Source of the DNA: Jaapia argillacea MUCL 33604
Taxonomy: Eukaryota > Basidiomycota > Agaricomycetes > Jaapiales > Jaapiaceae
Direction of reading: 5' to 3'
Length of the DNA stretch: 64,000 bases
NCBI GenBank assembly: GCA_000697665.1
Contig: KL197729.1
Coordinates: forward strand, 91,375-155,374
The translations under genes were made by a program, and so were the position numbers. The first letter of the stretch is position 1. The number at the start of each line of letters is the position of its first letter. This document shows, piece by piece, positions 22,333 to 33,956 of this stretch. The notes beneath the pieces were generated by a model. That model saw nothing but the letters and a program-made list of their open reading frames with translations, searched no databases and was not told where the DNA came from.

Positions 22333-23552
22333 TTTCCAGCTTCCACATGTCACACAGGCACCTGTTGAGGATGTCAATGAGCAATGAGAATGCTCACGGC
22401 TGTGGCTGTACAAATGGCTGCAGGCGACAGCCAATCACCGCATCAGCTTGGCCACCCCAAGTTCCATCTTGGAGGGTGCATATACTGACTCCAAATCCAT
22501 TGCTTGATCTCCAACATCATGTACCAAATCCCTCTTGAGGTGTGCTCCAGCTCCCCATACACCTCCCAACCTAATATTAATCCAGCATTGTGTCGAACAA
22601 CCCCATCTTCTCCACCCTCTTCTCATCGTCACTCACCTTACACCTCTCAGTCTCAAGTCTATGCACCATACCCCTTCACAATGCTACACAATCCCTCCTC
22701 AATTCTACCAACGCCCACTGGCATATAGCTGGTCCTTTCACATACTGAGCACATGATTTTTGTGAGCTGGGCGGTTGGATGGCTAGGTCTGAGATCGAAC
22801 TTCAAGGTAAGCTAATGTCATCCTTACTCGTAGTGAGTGGCAGCTGATACATTTCGTGAAACTGCAGCCAATCTACTCACGCACCAGCACTGTTCTCTTG
22901 TCAACCCCTCTAACTTTCAAGTTAGACCTCCATCAAACTGCCAAAACCGTCCTTAGGGTTCAGAAAGATCAAGCTAGAGAGACAGTGTATTGGCTTGTGG
23001 TGGGGGAAGATGTTGGGTGGCTGTTGTGGTTGCGATTTGGATGGTGGTTATCCATTCTGGAATGTGGCAGCTTGGTGGATGCAGAGGTCTCCTATCAAAT
23101 CACTCATCATGTGTGCCCCAGTTCTCCAGCCAGAGAGCATCCCCAAATACGACCCATCCCAGATCGACTGACCCTACCTTCTCTCCCTGCTCCTCTCATC
23201 ATCACCCCAACCTTGCACCTACTATCACATTACCCCTTCTCAACTATTATTGTTCAGCCAACGTCTATCAACATCCACATTGTTGGTTTTTCACATCGCC
23301 TGAGCACACAGTTGGGTGGTTGGGTATGTTTGACTCATATCCTAGGTAAGCCGCTTTATCCCCTCTTGTCTTGTGCTTTTCCCACCTCATTTTCAACACG
23401 CTCTAGTTGTGCCCTTCATTCATCGATCCCCAATATTCAGTAGGATTTGAGTGCCACTCAGCTCTAGGTCGTCATGATCAACCAGTCACTTTCTGACTAA
23501 CCTACCTACCTACCAACCAACCAACCGTCTGTCCATCCAAAGAGTGTTGATA

Positions 23553-23739
23553 TTGGGATAGCCCCAGCTGGCCCTAGAGCTAGAGTCAAGATGAGATGAT
23601 GATGATTGTCCTGTCACTAATACACTCGTGTCCTATCCTATCCTATATGCTGACTAAGCCTCCCCAAAGGGGGAAATGACCCCTGTATCCTTCCTTATCC
23701 CTCGCATTCTCAGTCTAAGGTGCAGTGTCCACTACTGCA
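23553..23739 (-). repeat. LTR (downstream copy in element orientation)
   Basis: This 187-bp repeat starts with TGCAGTAG in element orientation and ends in CTATCCCAA. It is identical to 30021-30207 except for six transitions. It contains TCCTATCCTATCCTAT on the plus strand. Four extra bases seem to be inserted just beyond the end, where the partner reads directly into the primer-binding site. Confidence 0.85.
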
Positions 23740-23751
23740 TGTGCCCCCTTC
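23740..23751 (-). other. Polypurine tract candidate
   Basis: In element orientation the bases just before the downstream LTR read GAAGGGGGCACA. This is the expected position and composition for the plus-strand primer of an LTR retrotransposon. Confidence 0.6.
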
Positions 23752-23852
23752 GAATTAAGCGATGTCCTTGTCGCTGAGATGATCTCGCTGCAAAGAACTT
23801 TTCCCCTTCCGCTTCCAGAAACTCACTCACTTTCCCAATCCCTTTCTGTTCC

Positions 23853-25475
23853 TCATCCACCACAACCGTCCTCCTCCTCTTCCTCCTCCTGCCTCTTCTT
23901 CCTCTGGCTTTCCTTATCCCCCATATCTTCCTCTTCCTCCATATCTTCCTCTTCCTCCATATCTTCCTCTTCCTCTTCCTTCCACTCTTCCTGCATCTTC
24001 TGCTCCAGGTCCCTCTGCACCTCCACAAGATTTGTACCCTCCCTGGGTATGAATTCCCTGAGCCACCGCACATTGAATTCCCTGTTCAAGGGGACTCCGT
24101 TGAGAGTCTCAAGTCGATACGAGTTTGTTAGCTGCTCTGTGACCCTTCTCAGCACAGACCACTTCAGGAGAAGTTTATGCTTGGTCTTGAAGGTGTAATC
24201 CAGATCACTATGGTAGACTTGAACTAGTTGGCCTTTGGTGAAGATGACTTCCCCCTTGCTCAAATTTAGCACCTTCCTATCAAACCTCACTTTGTGTTTG
24301 ACAGCATGCATGATGGCAGCCTTGTAACTGTCAAGCCTTTGTTGAGCCACATACACCATCTGCACACTAACATTGGCTGGCTTCAAGACCGAAGTACTGT
24401 CCTTGATGGGAGTTGGTGGTGTGTTGATTACTAAACCCAATAGCAGCTCCTTTGGTGAGAACTTTAGTGCTGGGAGTATGCAAGAGTTAAGGATGCGGAC
24501 TGCCTCGTCCAGATGATCAGGCCAGTTCTTTGGGAGACTCTGCCAACTTTGTTCAGTGTCCGAGTCTTCACTGACATTTGGTGCGCAAAGTCGTTTCAGG
24601 ACGTGCAACAAAAGTTTGTTCGCACCTTCGCAGAGACCATTGATCCATGGCAAATAGGCTGTGATTATGTGGTGTGTTGTGTTCCACTGCTTACAGAAAG
24701 CACAAACTTCCTCATTATTGAAATGCTTTCCACCATTGGTCATGAACGTTTCCGAGGCAATGAATGGGTGGAATATTTGAGAGAGACCATTGACTGTGGT
24801 CTTGCCACTTCCTGCAGTCTTGTATTTGAAGGCCCATAAATTTTGGGAGTAGCAGTCGAGGTAGACACCAAGCGTATCATAACCACCTTTGCCAACTGGG
24901 AGTGAGAGGTAATCGCCAACAAGCAGCTGAAATGCATGGCGCCGTGTGATCGGATTTAGCAATGCATGGAGGTGAGTTCCACTGAAGCTCTTGCACTTCG
25001 GACAGTCTTTGATACCTGCCATGATTGATTCGTCTAGACGGGGGCTGTGAATCCTATCGATGAGCGCCATTTTGATTGTGTCGCAGTGCCAGTGCCCCCC
25101 TTCCAAGTGCTGCTTCCTTGCCAGTTCTACTGCCTCTGCCTTCATAACACACTCTGTCCGCAAGCATGCTCTCATACCCGTTCCCCCATTCACCCTCCAT
25201 AACCTTCCTTCCTCAATCATATACTGGGAGGCCCTGTGCTGTGCACAACGTTGCTCCCATGCATCCTTCCCTTGGTCAAGTTGTGCCAATGCCTCAATGA
25301 CCTCGATGAACAGCGGCTCCTTCTCAAACCTCACCCACAGCGCACTCACCTCTGATGACGCCTCCATGTAAAATACATCATGCACCAGTCCCGACTCTGC
25401 CTCCCAGTCTTCACAAACATCCCATTCACTACCATCACCTGTGATCCTTGGTATCCCCTCCCACATTTGGCTCAA
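23853..25475 (-). pseudogene. Integrase region of the Ty3/gypsy polyprotein
   Basis: The region is open for 540 codons. The N-terminal zinc-binding module is visible as His...His...Cys-Pro-Lys-Cys (about 25110-24985). The catalytic core shows the first Asp in LVGDYLSLP (near 24910) and the Glu in WINGLCEG (near 24640). The second catalytic position, expected Asp-Gly-Gly, reads Asn-Gly-Gly (codon 24735-24737). That change alone should abolish strand transfer. A GPY/F-like C-terminal segment (near 24130-24230) is followed by an unusual acidic tail in which an EEEEDM-type unit is repeated three times (about 23930-24000). Confidence 0.85.
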
Positions 25476-27356
25476 ACCATCTGCAACTACATTGATCCGA
25501 CCTGGGACATGACAAACATCAATGATCTGGTGGGCTAAAATTCCGTCCTGCCATCAGGCATGTGCAGCATTAAGCTTATTGTTCAATAGTATATCTCAAA
25601 GTGCTTGGCAGTCGGTCTTGATCTCAATGGGAAAACCCCATATAATTCCTGAGAATTTGTCAAGCGCAAATTTGAGGGCTACGAATTCCAGCAGGAACAG
25701 CTTGTATTTCTCTTCAGCTCGAGAGGTTCATTTTGAGGCAAATGCGATGGGGTATAATTTCTCGACCGTGCATCCGTTGGGTAAGGTGATTGTAGATCTT
25801 TGTGCTAGAACACCAGCAAAGCCTTCCTTACACCCATCTGTTGTGACAATAAAAGGAGTACCATCCCATTTAGGTCCTCTGAGCACAGGTTCTGATGTGA
25901 GTGCCACTTTGAGTCCTAAAAAGGCCTCGGTGTGTTGTCTCATCCATAAATCACCCAGTTTGTGTGATTGCATAACTCATTGGTAGGTTGCCTTTGAAAA
26001 CTTCAATAGAAGATCAACAGCTCTAATGAGGTCATGAAGGGGTCCTTCTATTTTGGAATACCCCTTGATGAGGTTGCAGAAATGCCCTGTGATGCCGAGG
26101 AATGAGCAAAGATTAAGTGCGTCCTGAGGTTGCCTCCGATCAATGATAGCAGTGAGCTTTGCTAGATCAGGTGTGACTCCTTCAGGTCCAACAGTTGCAC
26201 CTGCAAAAATCCCCTCGGTAACAAAGAACTCTGATTTTGTTGCCGAAAGACACAGTCCCCTCTCCCAAACTCGAGTCAGAATCAACCTGAGTTTCGACAT
26301 CATCTCCTCAAACTCATCAGCAGCAGCTTCTCCATCGTCAACAAAGAGTTTGAGAATGTCTTGAGAGAGTAAATTGTGGAGGTGTATTGCCGTCATGTGC
26401 GCAAAAGTCAATGGGGTGCCAGTGAGGCCAAAAGGCATTTTGGCATACCAGAAATAACCTCGACCCTCAACATAGAACACAGTATATGGTCGAGCGGCTT
26501 CATCAACAGTAACGGCATAGAAACCAGATGCAAAATCGAACAACAAGACCCAGCGGTGACCACCCAGGCATTGTTGCTTTGTGCAAATGTCTCCTTGCAG
26601 CATTGGGGCAATCTCTGTGACTTCATTGATCTTGCCATAGTTCTGGCAGATCCTCCATTTTGGTTCCAACTTCTGGGCTTTGGGCTCTGTTATGATATCC
26701 AGCTGAGGTGGTAAGTCAAAATGAGGTTCAAGTCCATTTTCTACGCATTGGTCATTGATTCGATGCTGTAATTCCTCCAGAGATAGCCCGTTGCCTTCAT
26801 GAGCCTTCTGCGCTAATGTTGTTGGTGAGACACATTTCACTTGGCTGGGTTTGCATGCTTCGATAACCCCAGCAGCTAACATCTTGTCAATCTTCTTGTT
26901 CAGGTACTGCCGCTGCAGTGGTGTTAGCAGGTGCTGGTGGACACGCCGGCTGAATGATGCATTATCTGGGATGTCCAGCTTGTGGACCGCACCTTCCACA
27001 CTGGTAACTTCACTGACTGATAAGGTGAAGCAATCCGCGTGCTCCCGAAGAAGCTCCACAACTTGGCCAAATTGCTCTGTTGATAGATCGGACCCAATCG
27101 TGATAGCTTCCAGCATGGCTTCAATCCAACGGGGATTGAAAGGGTCTGTCTTCCTTGTGTAGATATTGCTATCTGATGTCAGCCCTTTGACAGGTACCTC
27201 CTCACCGTCATCCGAAAAATTGGTGTTTTTGTCATGCGTGATGTAGCAGATAGGCGCTTCAGTCTGTATGTCTGTCTCCATGATATCAGCAGTGGTTACA
27301 ACCGTGGTATCGCCAGCTGGTAAAACTTCCCTCAAGGGGAGTTTGACACTCCCCAC
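25476..27356 (-). pseudogene. Reverse transcriptase and RNase H of the Ty3/gypsy polyprotein
   Basis: The reverse transcriptase motifs are complete: LLFDFASGFYAV for the first catalytic Asp, YAKMPFGLTGTP, and LKLFVDDGEA for the Asp pair (near 26330). The tether and RNase H segment follow (PFIVTTDGCKEGFAGVLAQ near 25810, then TDCQAL near 25600). In-frame TGA codons stand at 25977, 25728, 25596 and 25554 (lowest coordinate of each). The frame is otherwise continuous with protease upstream and integrase downstream. The element once encoded a single polyprotein and can no longer do so. Confidence 0.88.
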
Positions 27357-28320
27357 TTTGCATCCTTGCTTTTCAATTCCTTCAGATCCATTTGTACTTC
27401 TTTCAATCTCCCTTTGTTCTCACCTCGTGGTACTTCACCATTGCCTCCTTCTCACATCACGTCCTCCTGTGATTAGTGCCTTGTTCCTGGTTCTTGTAAT
27501 GATGTTCGGTATAACCAATGCTATTTGGGCTTTTGAGGTGTTAGATGGCTCTAAAGTATCCAGTAAATGGTTGTGGTCAACTCGCCTCGAGGGGGTTGCA
27601 TCAACCCCCCTCAAAATCTCTCACTTTTCGACATCCATCACAAGGGTAGCTCCATCCTTAGGCATTGCATCGCGTTGATGATTTCGGCTCTTCAGAACAG
27701 CCGTACACTTGTCGCCTTTCACGGTAATCTCATCGGCTGCGTAGTCATGGACTGCCCGAAACTTCTGCAAGAGAGGTTTACCAAACAGGAATGACCATCC
27801 TGCACCCTTGAACACCTCAAACTCTCCCCTCACGCACACACCTTCCAACTCAACCTCTCCTTCCCACTTCGTGATCGCCGAAACAACTGTCCCATCAGCC
27901 ATCCTGAGGTGCCTTGTGGAAGGTGACCAGTTTCCGAGTCTGTGCTTCACTTTATGAAAGACTGTTTCACACATTGCCACCACCATAGCTCCGTCGTCGA
28001 ATAGTGCATTCACCCTCACGACTTCTCCATGTAACCCCTTAAGCAGAACCCTATGAATGAAGGGTATGCCGGCTGAATCTCTCGCTTTCCGTCTCACAAT
28101 GCTCTCAAGATCCAAAGAATACACGCCAACGACGTTGATTGGATAAGTTTTCACTGATACATCAGGAACGAACGATTGTTCTACCAGTTCTGCGGGGTAA
28201 GATTGTATGTCCCTAGACAGCACCTCCACATGCCCAGGGACCTCTGAATCCATATCCTCAAACAAAACTAGGGCCATCTGGCTACTCTCTATGCCAACGG
28301 CCCTTCCCCTTTTCCCTGAT
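27357..28320 (-). pseudogene. Aspartic protease region of the Ty3/gypsy polyprotein
   Basis: The frame is open from 28277 to 27621 after a KRGRAVGIESSQ lead-in. The active-site segment reads VNALFDDGAMVVAM, where Asp-Asp-Gly stands in the place of the usual Asp-Ser/Thr-Gly. A second conserved stretch reads FLFGKPLLQKFRAVHDY. TGA codons at 27621, 27435 and 27420 separate it from the reverse transcriptase, all in the same frame. Confidence 0.8.
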
Positions 28321-29981
28321 CGAGGCCCCCCTCGTAATAGTTGTTGTATTCGTCATACTCTTCGAAACCGGGCAATATGAGATTCACCCACACTGCGTTA
28401 CAATGAATGGCTCCTAAATTGTGTCCACAGATCCAACGCCAAGCAGACTCCTTGCCATTCAGCCAGAGCTTGCAGGGAGCGAGACAGTTGTTTGAGGGAT
28501 GCGTGGGTCGCACAGCGATAGCACTCACCAGTGCATACACCTGCCATTCCTGAGCAGAGCAGGTACGGCTTGGCGTGATCAACACGAGTATATTGGCCAT
28601 ACTGACGTGCCCATTCCCTCTTCTGCACCTCGTAAGCAGCAAGTCCGGCTTCAGTGTCAGGGTGGTGAGGGAGCTCATCTAGTCAGGTGCAGAGGACTGC
28701 TTTTTCTGCTTCGGTGGGCTCAGCAGGGTAAGTAGGGGGACCTTGGGTGGTTCAGCGTAATGCAGGCACAGGGCCTGTTGCTTGACGATACAGGGTTATC
28801 TGTGAGATGTTAGGTCGTCTGACAAGATTGTTGGTTAGACGAGATGGGGGGGTTGGGGAGCTCAGGGGATTGAGGGATGTTTGTGCAAGTCTGGTACAGA
28901 TCGTAGCAGTGGGTGACTCGAGAAGTTTGAGGCGCTCTTCCATCAGCTTCACCCTATCCATCTCTCCCTTGATTCTCACTGCTCCGTCCTTGATGTATTT
29001 GATCTCCACATCTTTCACAGCTTGGGTGAAGACAGTCCAGTCGGCCTGGGTCGAGGAAACCTTATCTTTGATAAGGTCAGGTAGATCTCGCCATACAGCT
29101 GCTATGCAGGTCTTGTCTCCACTGATGTTCCCTCCAACCGCAAGTTTCAACACCTTGTCAGCCCACACAATGTGGCTCCAAACCTCCACCCCCGCTACCT
29201 CAACCTTCTTCCCCAAGTCTTCCTTTTTCAACTTTAACACCATCAAGTCCTCGATGTATTCCTCCTCCCCTTTGACAACGGCTTTGACTTCGGGCCATCT
29301 ACACAAGAACGCAGCTTCCAATGTTGTCCACGATACCAAGTCTGTGGCGGGGAGCGCCTTATACCATTGGTTAGCCACACTCGGTGCGTACAGGAAGTGC
29401 TTGAAGACAGACAATCGTTTGGCGTCATCATACTCCATCATGCAGCGGAAGAACGCGCAGATGAAGTTTTTGCTGCTTTCCAGCGAATCGTCGTCGCCCT
29501 TGAAAGGCTCTGGTGTAATGGGAGCCATGTGGGCTCGTCTCGTCTGCAACTGGCTGTGTGGAACGTGGGCCGGTTGTGGAAGTGCAAGTACGATTGCTGG
29601 GATTGGGGCTGACGATGTTGGGGGTGATGACTGGTCGAAAAGGGCGTCGAGGTCGAATGTATCTGGAGTGAGTTCTCGAGATGATAGTGCCGGGGACGTT
29701 GAGAGTGACGAAACGCTCGATGGAGGAAGTGATGATAAGGGGGTTGATAATGTTGTTGAACTCGGGGTGCGAGCCGTAAATCGACCTAGCGCGTTACGGT
29801 TACTGTACCTTCCTCTCGACGTTTCCGTGGCCAGCTTGACTGATGAGCGAGGTGATGGGGTGTTCCTTAGACGTATCGCTGGATAACCAAAGACTAAAGA
29901 CCGGGCGCTTGTAGACCTAAGACGTGTAGACCCAAGACGTGGAGACCTAAGACGTGTAAAGACTGATGAAGCTAGATTCAA
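28289..29981 (-). pseudogene. Gag region of the Ty3/gypsy polyprotein
   Basis: The first 409 codons (29981-28752) contain an Arg/Ser-rich N-terminus, an acidic linker, a retrotransposon Gag core (around FFRCMMEYDDAKRLSVFKHF) and a coiled segment near the end. Two in-frame TGA codons follow at 28752 and 28683. A CCHC zinc knuckle is then split: CYRCATH lies in the main frame and HPSNNC one base over (about 28500-28540). The frame shifts back near 28320, before the protease. So there are two nonsense changes and two compensating frameshifts. Confidence 0.8.
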
Positions 29982-30000
29982 GGCTGTGGATCACGCAAGA

Positions 30001-30018
30001 ATACCACTCTCTTCACCA
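30001..30018 (-). other. Primer-binding site candidate
   Basis: In element orientation the bases right after the upstream LTR read TGGTGAAGAGAGTGGTAT. A start in TGG next to the LTR is expected for pairing with a tRNA 3' end. I cannot name the tRNA. Confidence 0.5.
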
Positions 30019-30020
30019 CG

Positions 30021-30207
30021 TTGGGATAGCCCCAGCTGACCCTAGAGCTAGAGTCGAGATGAGATGATGATGATTGTCCTGTCGCTAATACACTCGTGTC
30101 CTATCCTATCCTATATGCTGACTAAGCCTCCCCGAAGGGGGAAATGACCCCTGTATCCTTCCTTATCCCTCGCATTCTCAGCCTAAGGTGCAGTATCCAC
30201 TACTGCA
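30021..30207 (-). repeat. LTR (upstream copy in element orientation)
   Basis: This is the partner of 23553-23739, the same length with six transitions. Beyond it, the host S block resumes at ACGTTCGGCGA, which aligns with about 7372 in unit 1. Confidence 0.85.
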
Positions 30208-31526
30208 ACGTTCGGCGAGATTTGTTGGGTCTTTCGGGACGGATGGGTTTTCTGTGTGTTGTAGCGGATAGCGATCAGTCGCCGAGAGTTAGCTTGGTAC
30301 CCACGAAGGGGAAATACGAGCCGACGTATAGACTACCGACGCACACCGATTAATCGAGTAAGCACCATTCCATCGCCTATTGAAGGATAGCCGGGGTGTT
30401 TTGTTGTCTTTTTTGAGTCCTCGATCGATGAGGGGAAAGCAAAAATGGTTCGTTCATCGTTCACTCCTCAGTTTTTACTTCTCTCCATCATCCGTCTGGC
30501 TAATTTTCACGTGTTGATATCTCTTATTAGGTCCTCCCTTTCAGTCGTCTTGGAGTGTGTGGTACTCAAGTGAGTGTTTCGTATCCCGCTTCACGTCGCT
30601 TGAACAAAATACCAACGTCAAACGTGGAATGAAGACAGCCAGTAACTCACTCGCTGTTCTCAATGGAATAGCACTGCTGGGAAATCAATGTCTCAGTAGA
30701 TGAAGATTTCTCAGAGGTGGTTTTCTTTTTGAACGGCGAAATAGATGAGTCGGTGTGTGTGATTCGTATTTTGTGCCTGATCCTTGTTTATTTTCGTTTC
30801 GTTTCGTGGCCATCTCTTCACTCCTTTTAGGTTCTCAACCCCCCTTCGAAGATCTAAAGGCTCACAACCCGCATCACTACCCAGCCCAACTTAACGATTC
30901 ATCCCTCCTACAACATAAAATTCACCTCTTACCGTGCGCCATCGGTTACCTCTAGATGCAGCTGCGATGGAGTCGAAGGCCCAACGTACCGCCCATGGAC
31001 TCCCTCCCTCGTAACGCCGACACCGGCGTGTACGCTATGATTTTCCCTCGTTCCCCTTTCGATTGCTAAGCTAAAGACGTCCCAAACCAAAAGCGTAAAC
31101 CATCTCATCGGGTAGTCCACCTTCGACCCGCGGACCCTGCTCCTTCGATGTTGTGATACTGTTATCACGTCTAGTGTTCCCGCGGCTGTCCTCATAATGA
31201 GTTTTTTTGGTATTTCAGTAGGGGGTCCTATGGGTCCTCTGGGATGACGACCTGTTCGACGATGACGGGTCAATAAGTCTTGGTACGTGTCAACTGTTGT
31301 GCGAGTGCTGGTGTTTATCTCGCTCCACACTTTATAGACGGAGGAGCGCCGTCTGTTGTGAAGATAATAGTTATGGTAGTTTAATTTTCATTGGGTGCAC
31401 CACCTGTAGGCGCTGAATTTCTTCTGTTGAGATCCTTGCGACTCACAGTACCTCCCGGTAAGTTCTCGCCTTCTACTATCGTCCCCACATCTCGCCTGAT
31501 CTTCAAACTAGTCCTCAACCCCATTG
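30208..31526 (+). other. S and T blocks of unit 2, no gene called
   Basis: The stretch is collinear with 7373-8690 and contains the same intron-like segments. Frames are broken relative to unit 1. No gene is supported. Confidence 0.45.
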
Positions 31527-31913
31527 ACTAGCACTCATCCAACTACCACGATCACATCCTCTGATTCAGCTCCTTCTTCAGCTCCTTCTTCCTCGTCATC
31601 GACCGGTTCTAGCAGTCACCACGTCTACGGAGTCCACACTTTAACTCAAACAAGATGCGAAAGCCGCGGGGAAGAACTACTTTAGTACCGCTGTAGACGA
31701 TTCGGAGATCAGTGATACGACCAATGCGGCAATTCTGTATGATAATACCGAGTTTGGGCAGCTCACGTATCTCCATGTTCGCCCTTTCCAAAACCATGCT
31801 CTAGGATGCTACCGAACCCACACAAGGAGCCTTTACCTTGGCCAAACTGTGATATCGTCGCCAAATGACACTGAATGGATGAGTCCACGTATTCTTCTCT
31901 CCGTACTTTCATG
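31527..31913 (+). pseudogene. Ser-rich exon T', frameshifted copy
   Basis: The copy is homologous to 8690-9085. The Ser-rich start and the second part (ending WMSPRILLSVLS) are both recognisable, but an extra base around 31681 (CTTTAG versus CTTGG) changes the frame and introduces a stop. After the shift the residues again match the unit 1 copy closely. Confidence 0.45.
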
Positions 31914-32769
31914 ACCGTTCCTGCTTTCCCTTCGTAGTTCGTTTGGTTTCGTTTGGTGACTCATCCCATGGCGCCATCCCTTTTTTGGTGGTTTTGCTAC
32001 TTCATTTGACGTTCTAATCTTATCAGGCTCCCCTTCGCAACACAAGTCAGGTAAGTTGAAGAAATTCGTGGATGCCTTTTGATCTTGTCTCGGACCGTTA
32101 TGACCTCCGACTAGCATGACTTTCGTGATCTCTTACCAGGATGGACTAGCTGGCTCCTACTCTGCAGGCGACAGCCAATCACCGCGTCAGCTTGTACACC
32201 CACTCGATTGACGCGACTCGTTCGCAGCATCAAGAGTGCACATCTCGTGGAAACGCAGTCAGTCTACTCACGCACCTAACCGTTCTCTTGTAAACCCCTC
32301 TAACTTTCAAGTTAGGCCTCCATCAAACTGTCGAAACCGTCCTTAGGGTTCAGAAATATCGAGCTCGAGAGACGGCGTATTGGCTTGGAGTCCTGTGTTG
32401 ATTTGCCAATCCACATCATATTCAAAAATTCACGAGAATTTATTGTTCAAGTATAACTGCTTTATGAACCCGGGGAGACGAGATCGAAGGTGAGCAAGAA
32501 TTACCTGCGATGATCAGAGATATCTGCGGTGATCACCCCGTTAGTGGTAACTGACCGATAATTATGGCGGGAGGTTTTTCCTGATGTGGCATGTTTGGCT
32601 TTTGCTCTGGGCCCTCACAACGGTCGGCGTGGATGCCAGTGGTCAGTGGACTGGTGGTGTTTTCTACTGACTCACTGTGATGTCGGGAGAGGCGGTGTGA
32701 AAGTATTAGTGGTTTGAATACCGACTCGACCAAGGGAAATGAGTACAAGATATGGGTTATTTATACTAT
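31914..32769. other. T/U blocks of unit 2
   Basis: The stretch is collinear with 9086-10010, including a shortened Q-like segment near 32165-32275. I see no gene of its own. Confidence 0.45.
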
Positions 32770-33956
32770 CTACGTGACCGATTCGGAGCAGCAGAGCAGA
32801 TAAAGGAAAGAACATAAAAAGAACTGCACAGGATGAGTAGTACTGGTACATGAATCTCGAGGTAATAATGTCAAGTAGGAATCATGAAAAGAGTAAACAG
32901 ATCTCGGGAGGTACAAAGATTGGATAGAGCGGCTTCTTATGCGTGTTACTGAGTGAAGATGTGACATGGGTGCCATGGTTGCTACCCTTGGTAGCCTTAG
33001 CTTAAGCGCGATGTGATTGACTGGGTGGACTGTGATCAAGAGGGCCTCGCAGTTCTGGCAGAGGTCATAATCCGGGCAATCCAGGCACATCAACAGAAAA
33101 TTGGAATAAGTATGAAGGATAAGACGAGGAAGTCAAGGAACAAACCATTTACGGGGCTTTGGCTCTCCATCCGAGGAACGTTGAGGAACTCCACGACCCC
33201 CAGCCTAAAGGTAAACGCGAGTTTGGTTAGTGATATTCACCACACTTGGGAACAATGAGAATTCCGTACCAGATCGTCAACGCCAAACGTGGCCCACCCG
33301 GACGAAACGACGTGTTCTGCAGCTGGAGCCAAGATACTGGCTCCCGCATAGACTCCGACCGCATGAGCAGCGGAGAGATTATCCGCCACTCTAGGTGCCA
33401 GTGCAACAAAGGGATGGCCTCCGACTACAGCCACGCCTTGTATAAACCCATCAACAGTTCCGGATATTGTTTGACCGAGCGCAGAGACACTGGAAGAGCC
33501 TACTGAGCTTGCTGGGACCCCCTCGCTTAGAAGCTGATGAGCGCCGGTGCTCGACGCAGCGCTGACAGCTTCGATACCACCATGAAGATAAGCGGCATCA
33601 ACACCGGCTCCAACGCCCAAACTGAGAGCCCCGAAGACCATAGGGACTACAGTATCTTTGATACGGTGTTTAGGGCTGCTGTGTCCCCGACGAGACCACT
33701 CTTGCTCGAGGATCTGAAGTTTTTGATTGGCAACGCTGAGCCTGCGAGTCCCATACACAACCGAGGCGGCTGCGCTAACACCGTGAGTGATGGCGGCGGC
33801 GGCGGCTCCCGCGCCAAGACCCATGGATGAGGATGTCTCTTGGCACCGCTTCTTGTAGATGTTAGCGAGAATCTCCTGGTCAGATCGTTGACGAATTTGC
33901 TTGCGGTATTCGTCACCGTCGAATTGAATAAGCTGAGACACGGTAGGCATGTTCAA
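32770..33956 (-). CDS. Gene V': Gly/Ala-rich protein with C-terminal ZZ-type finger
   Basis: The model has three exons: 33956-33241, 33204-33153 and 33093-32770, giving about 363 residues. The N-terminal 239 residues resemble gene V: a hydrophilic start, an Ala-rich segment, Gln/Glu-rich middle, then Ala/Ser/Gly-rich hydrophobic stretches. The last exon encodes the second half of a ZZ zinc finger, CLDCPDYDLCQNCEAL followed by a His-rich VHPVNHIALKL segment. ZZ fingers usually bind peptides or modified N-termini. The first Cys pair of a full ZZ domain is not evident. The second intron has a normal GTAAAT donor, but its acceptor reads TG rather than AG at 33094-33095. Splicing there is doubtful, and the finger may not be attached. 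The function is unknown. Confidence 0.5.

Larger units (their letters stand above)
23553..30207 (-). mobile_element. Ty3/gypsy LTR retrotransposon, 6655 bp
   Basis: Two directly repeated 187-bp LTRs flank a minus-strand gag-pol region in the Ty3/gypsy order (protease, reverse transcriptase, RNase H, integrase). The LTRs differ at six positions, all transitions (about 97 percent identity), so the insertion is not brand new. A candidate primer-binding site TGGTGAAGAG follows the upstream LTR, and a purine tract (GAAGGGGGCACA) precedes the downstream LTR. No target duplication is visible. Compared with unit 1, about 100 bases of host sequence (7273-7372) are missing at the insertion point. Confidence 0.9.

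Noticed and set aside
25554-28754. TGA read as an amino acid in the retroelement
   Set aside because: Host genes here use TGA as a stop (for example the dehydrogenase and pseudogene F ends), and CpG decay explains the pattern more simply.
28807-29886. Plus-strand ORF of 359 codons opposite Gag
   Set aside because: It lies antisense to the clearly recognisable Gag core and has no family features; it is a shadow frame.
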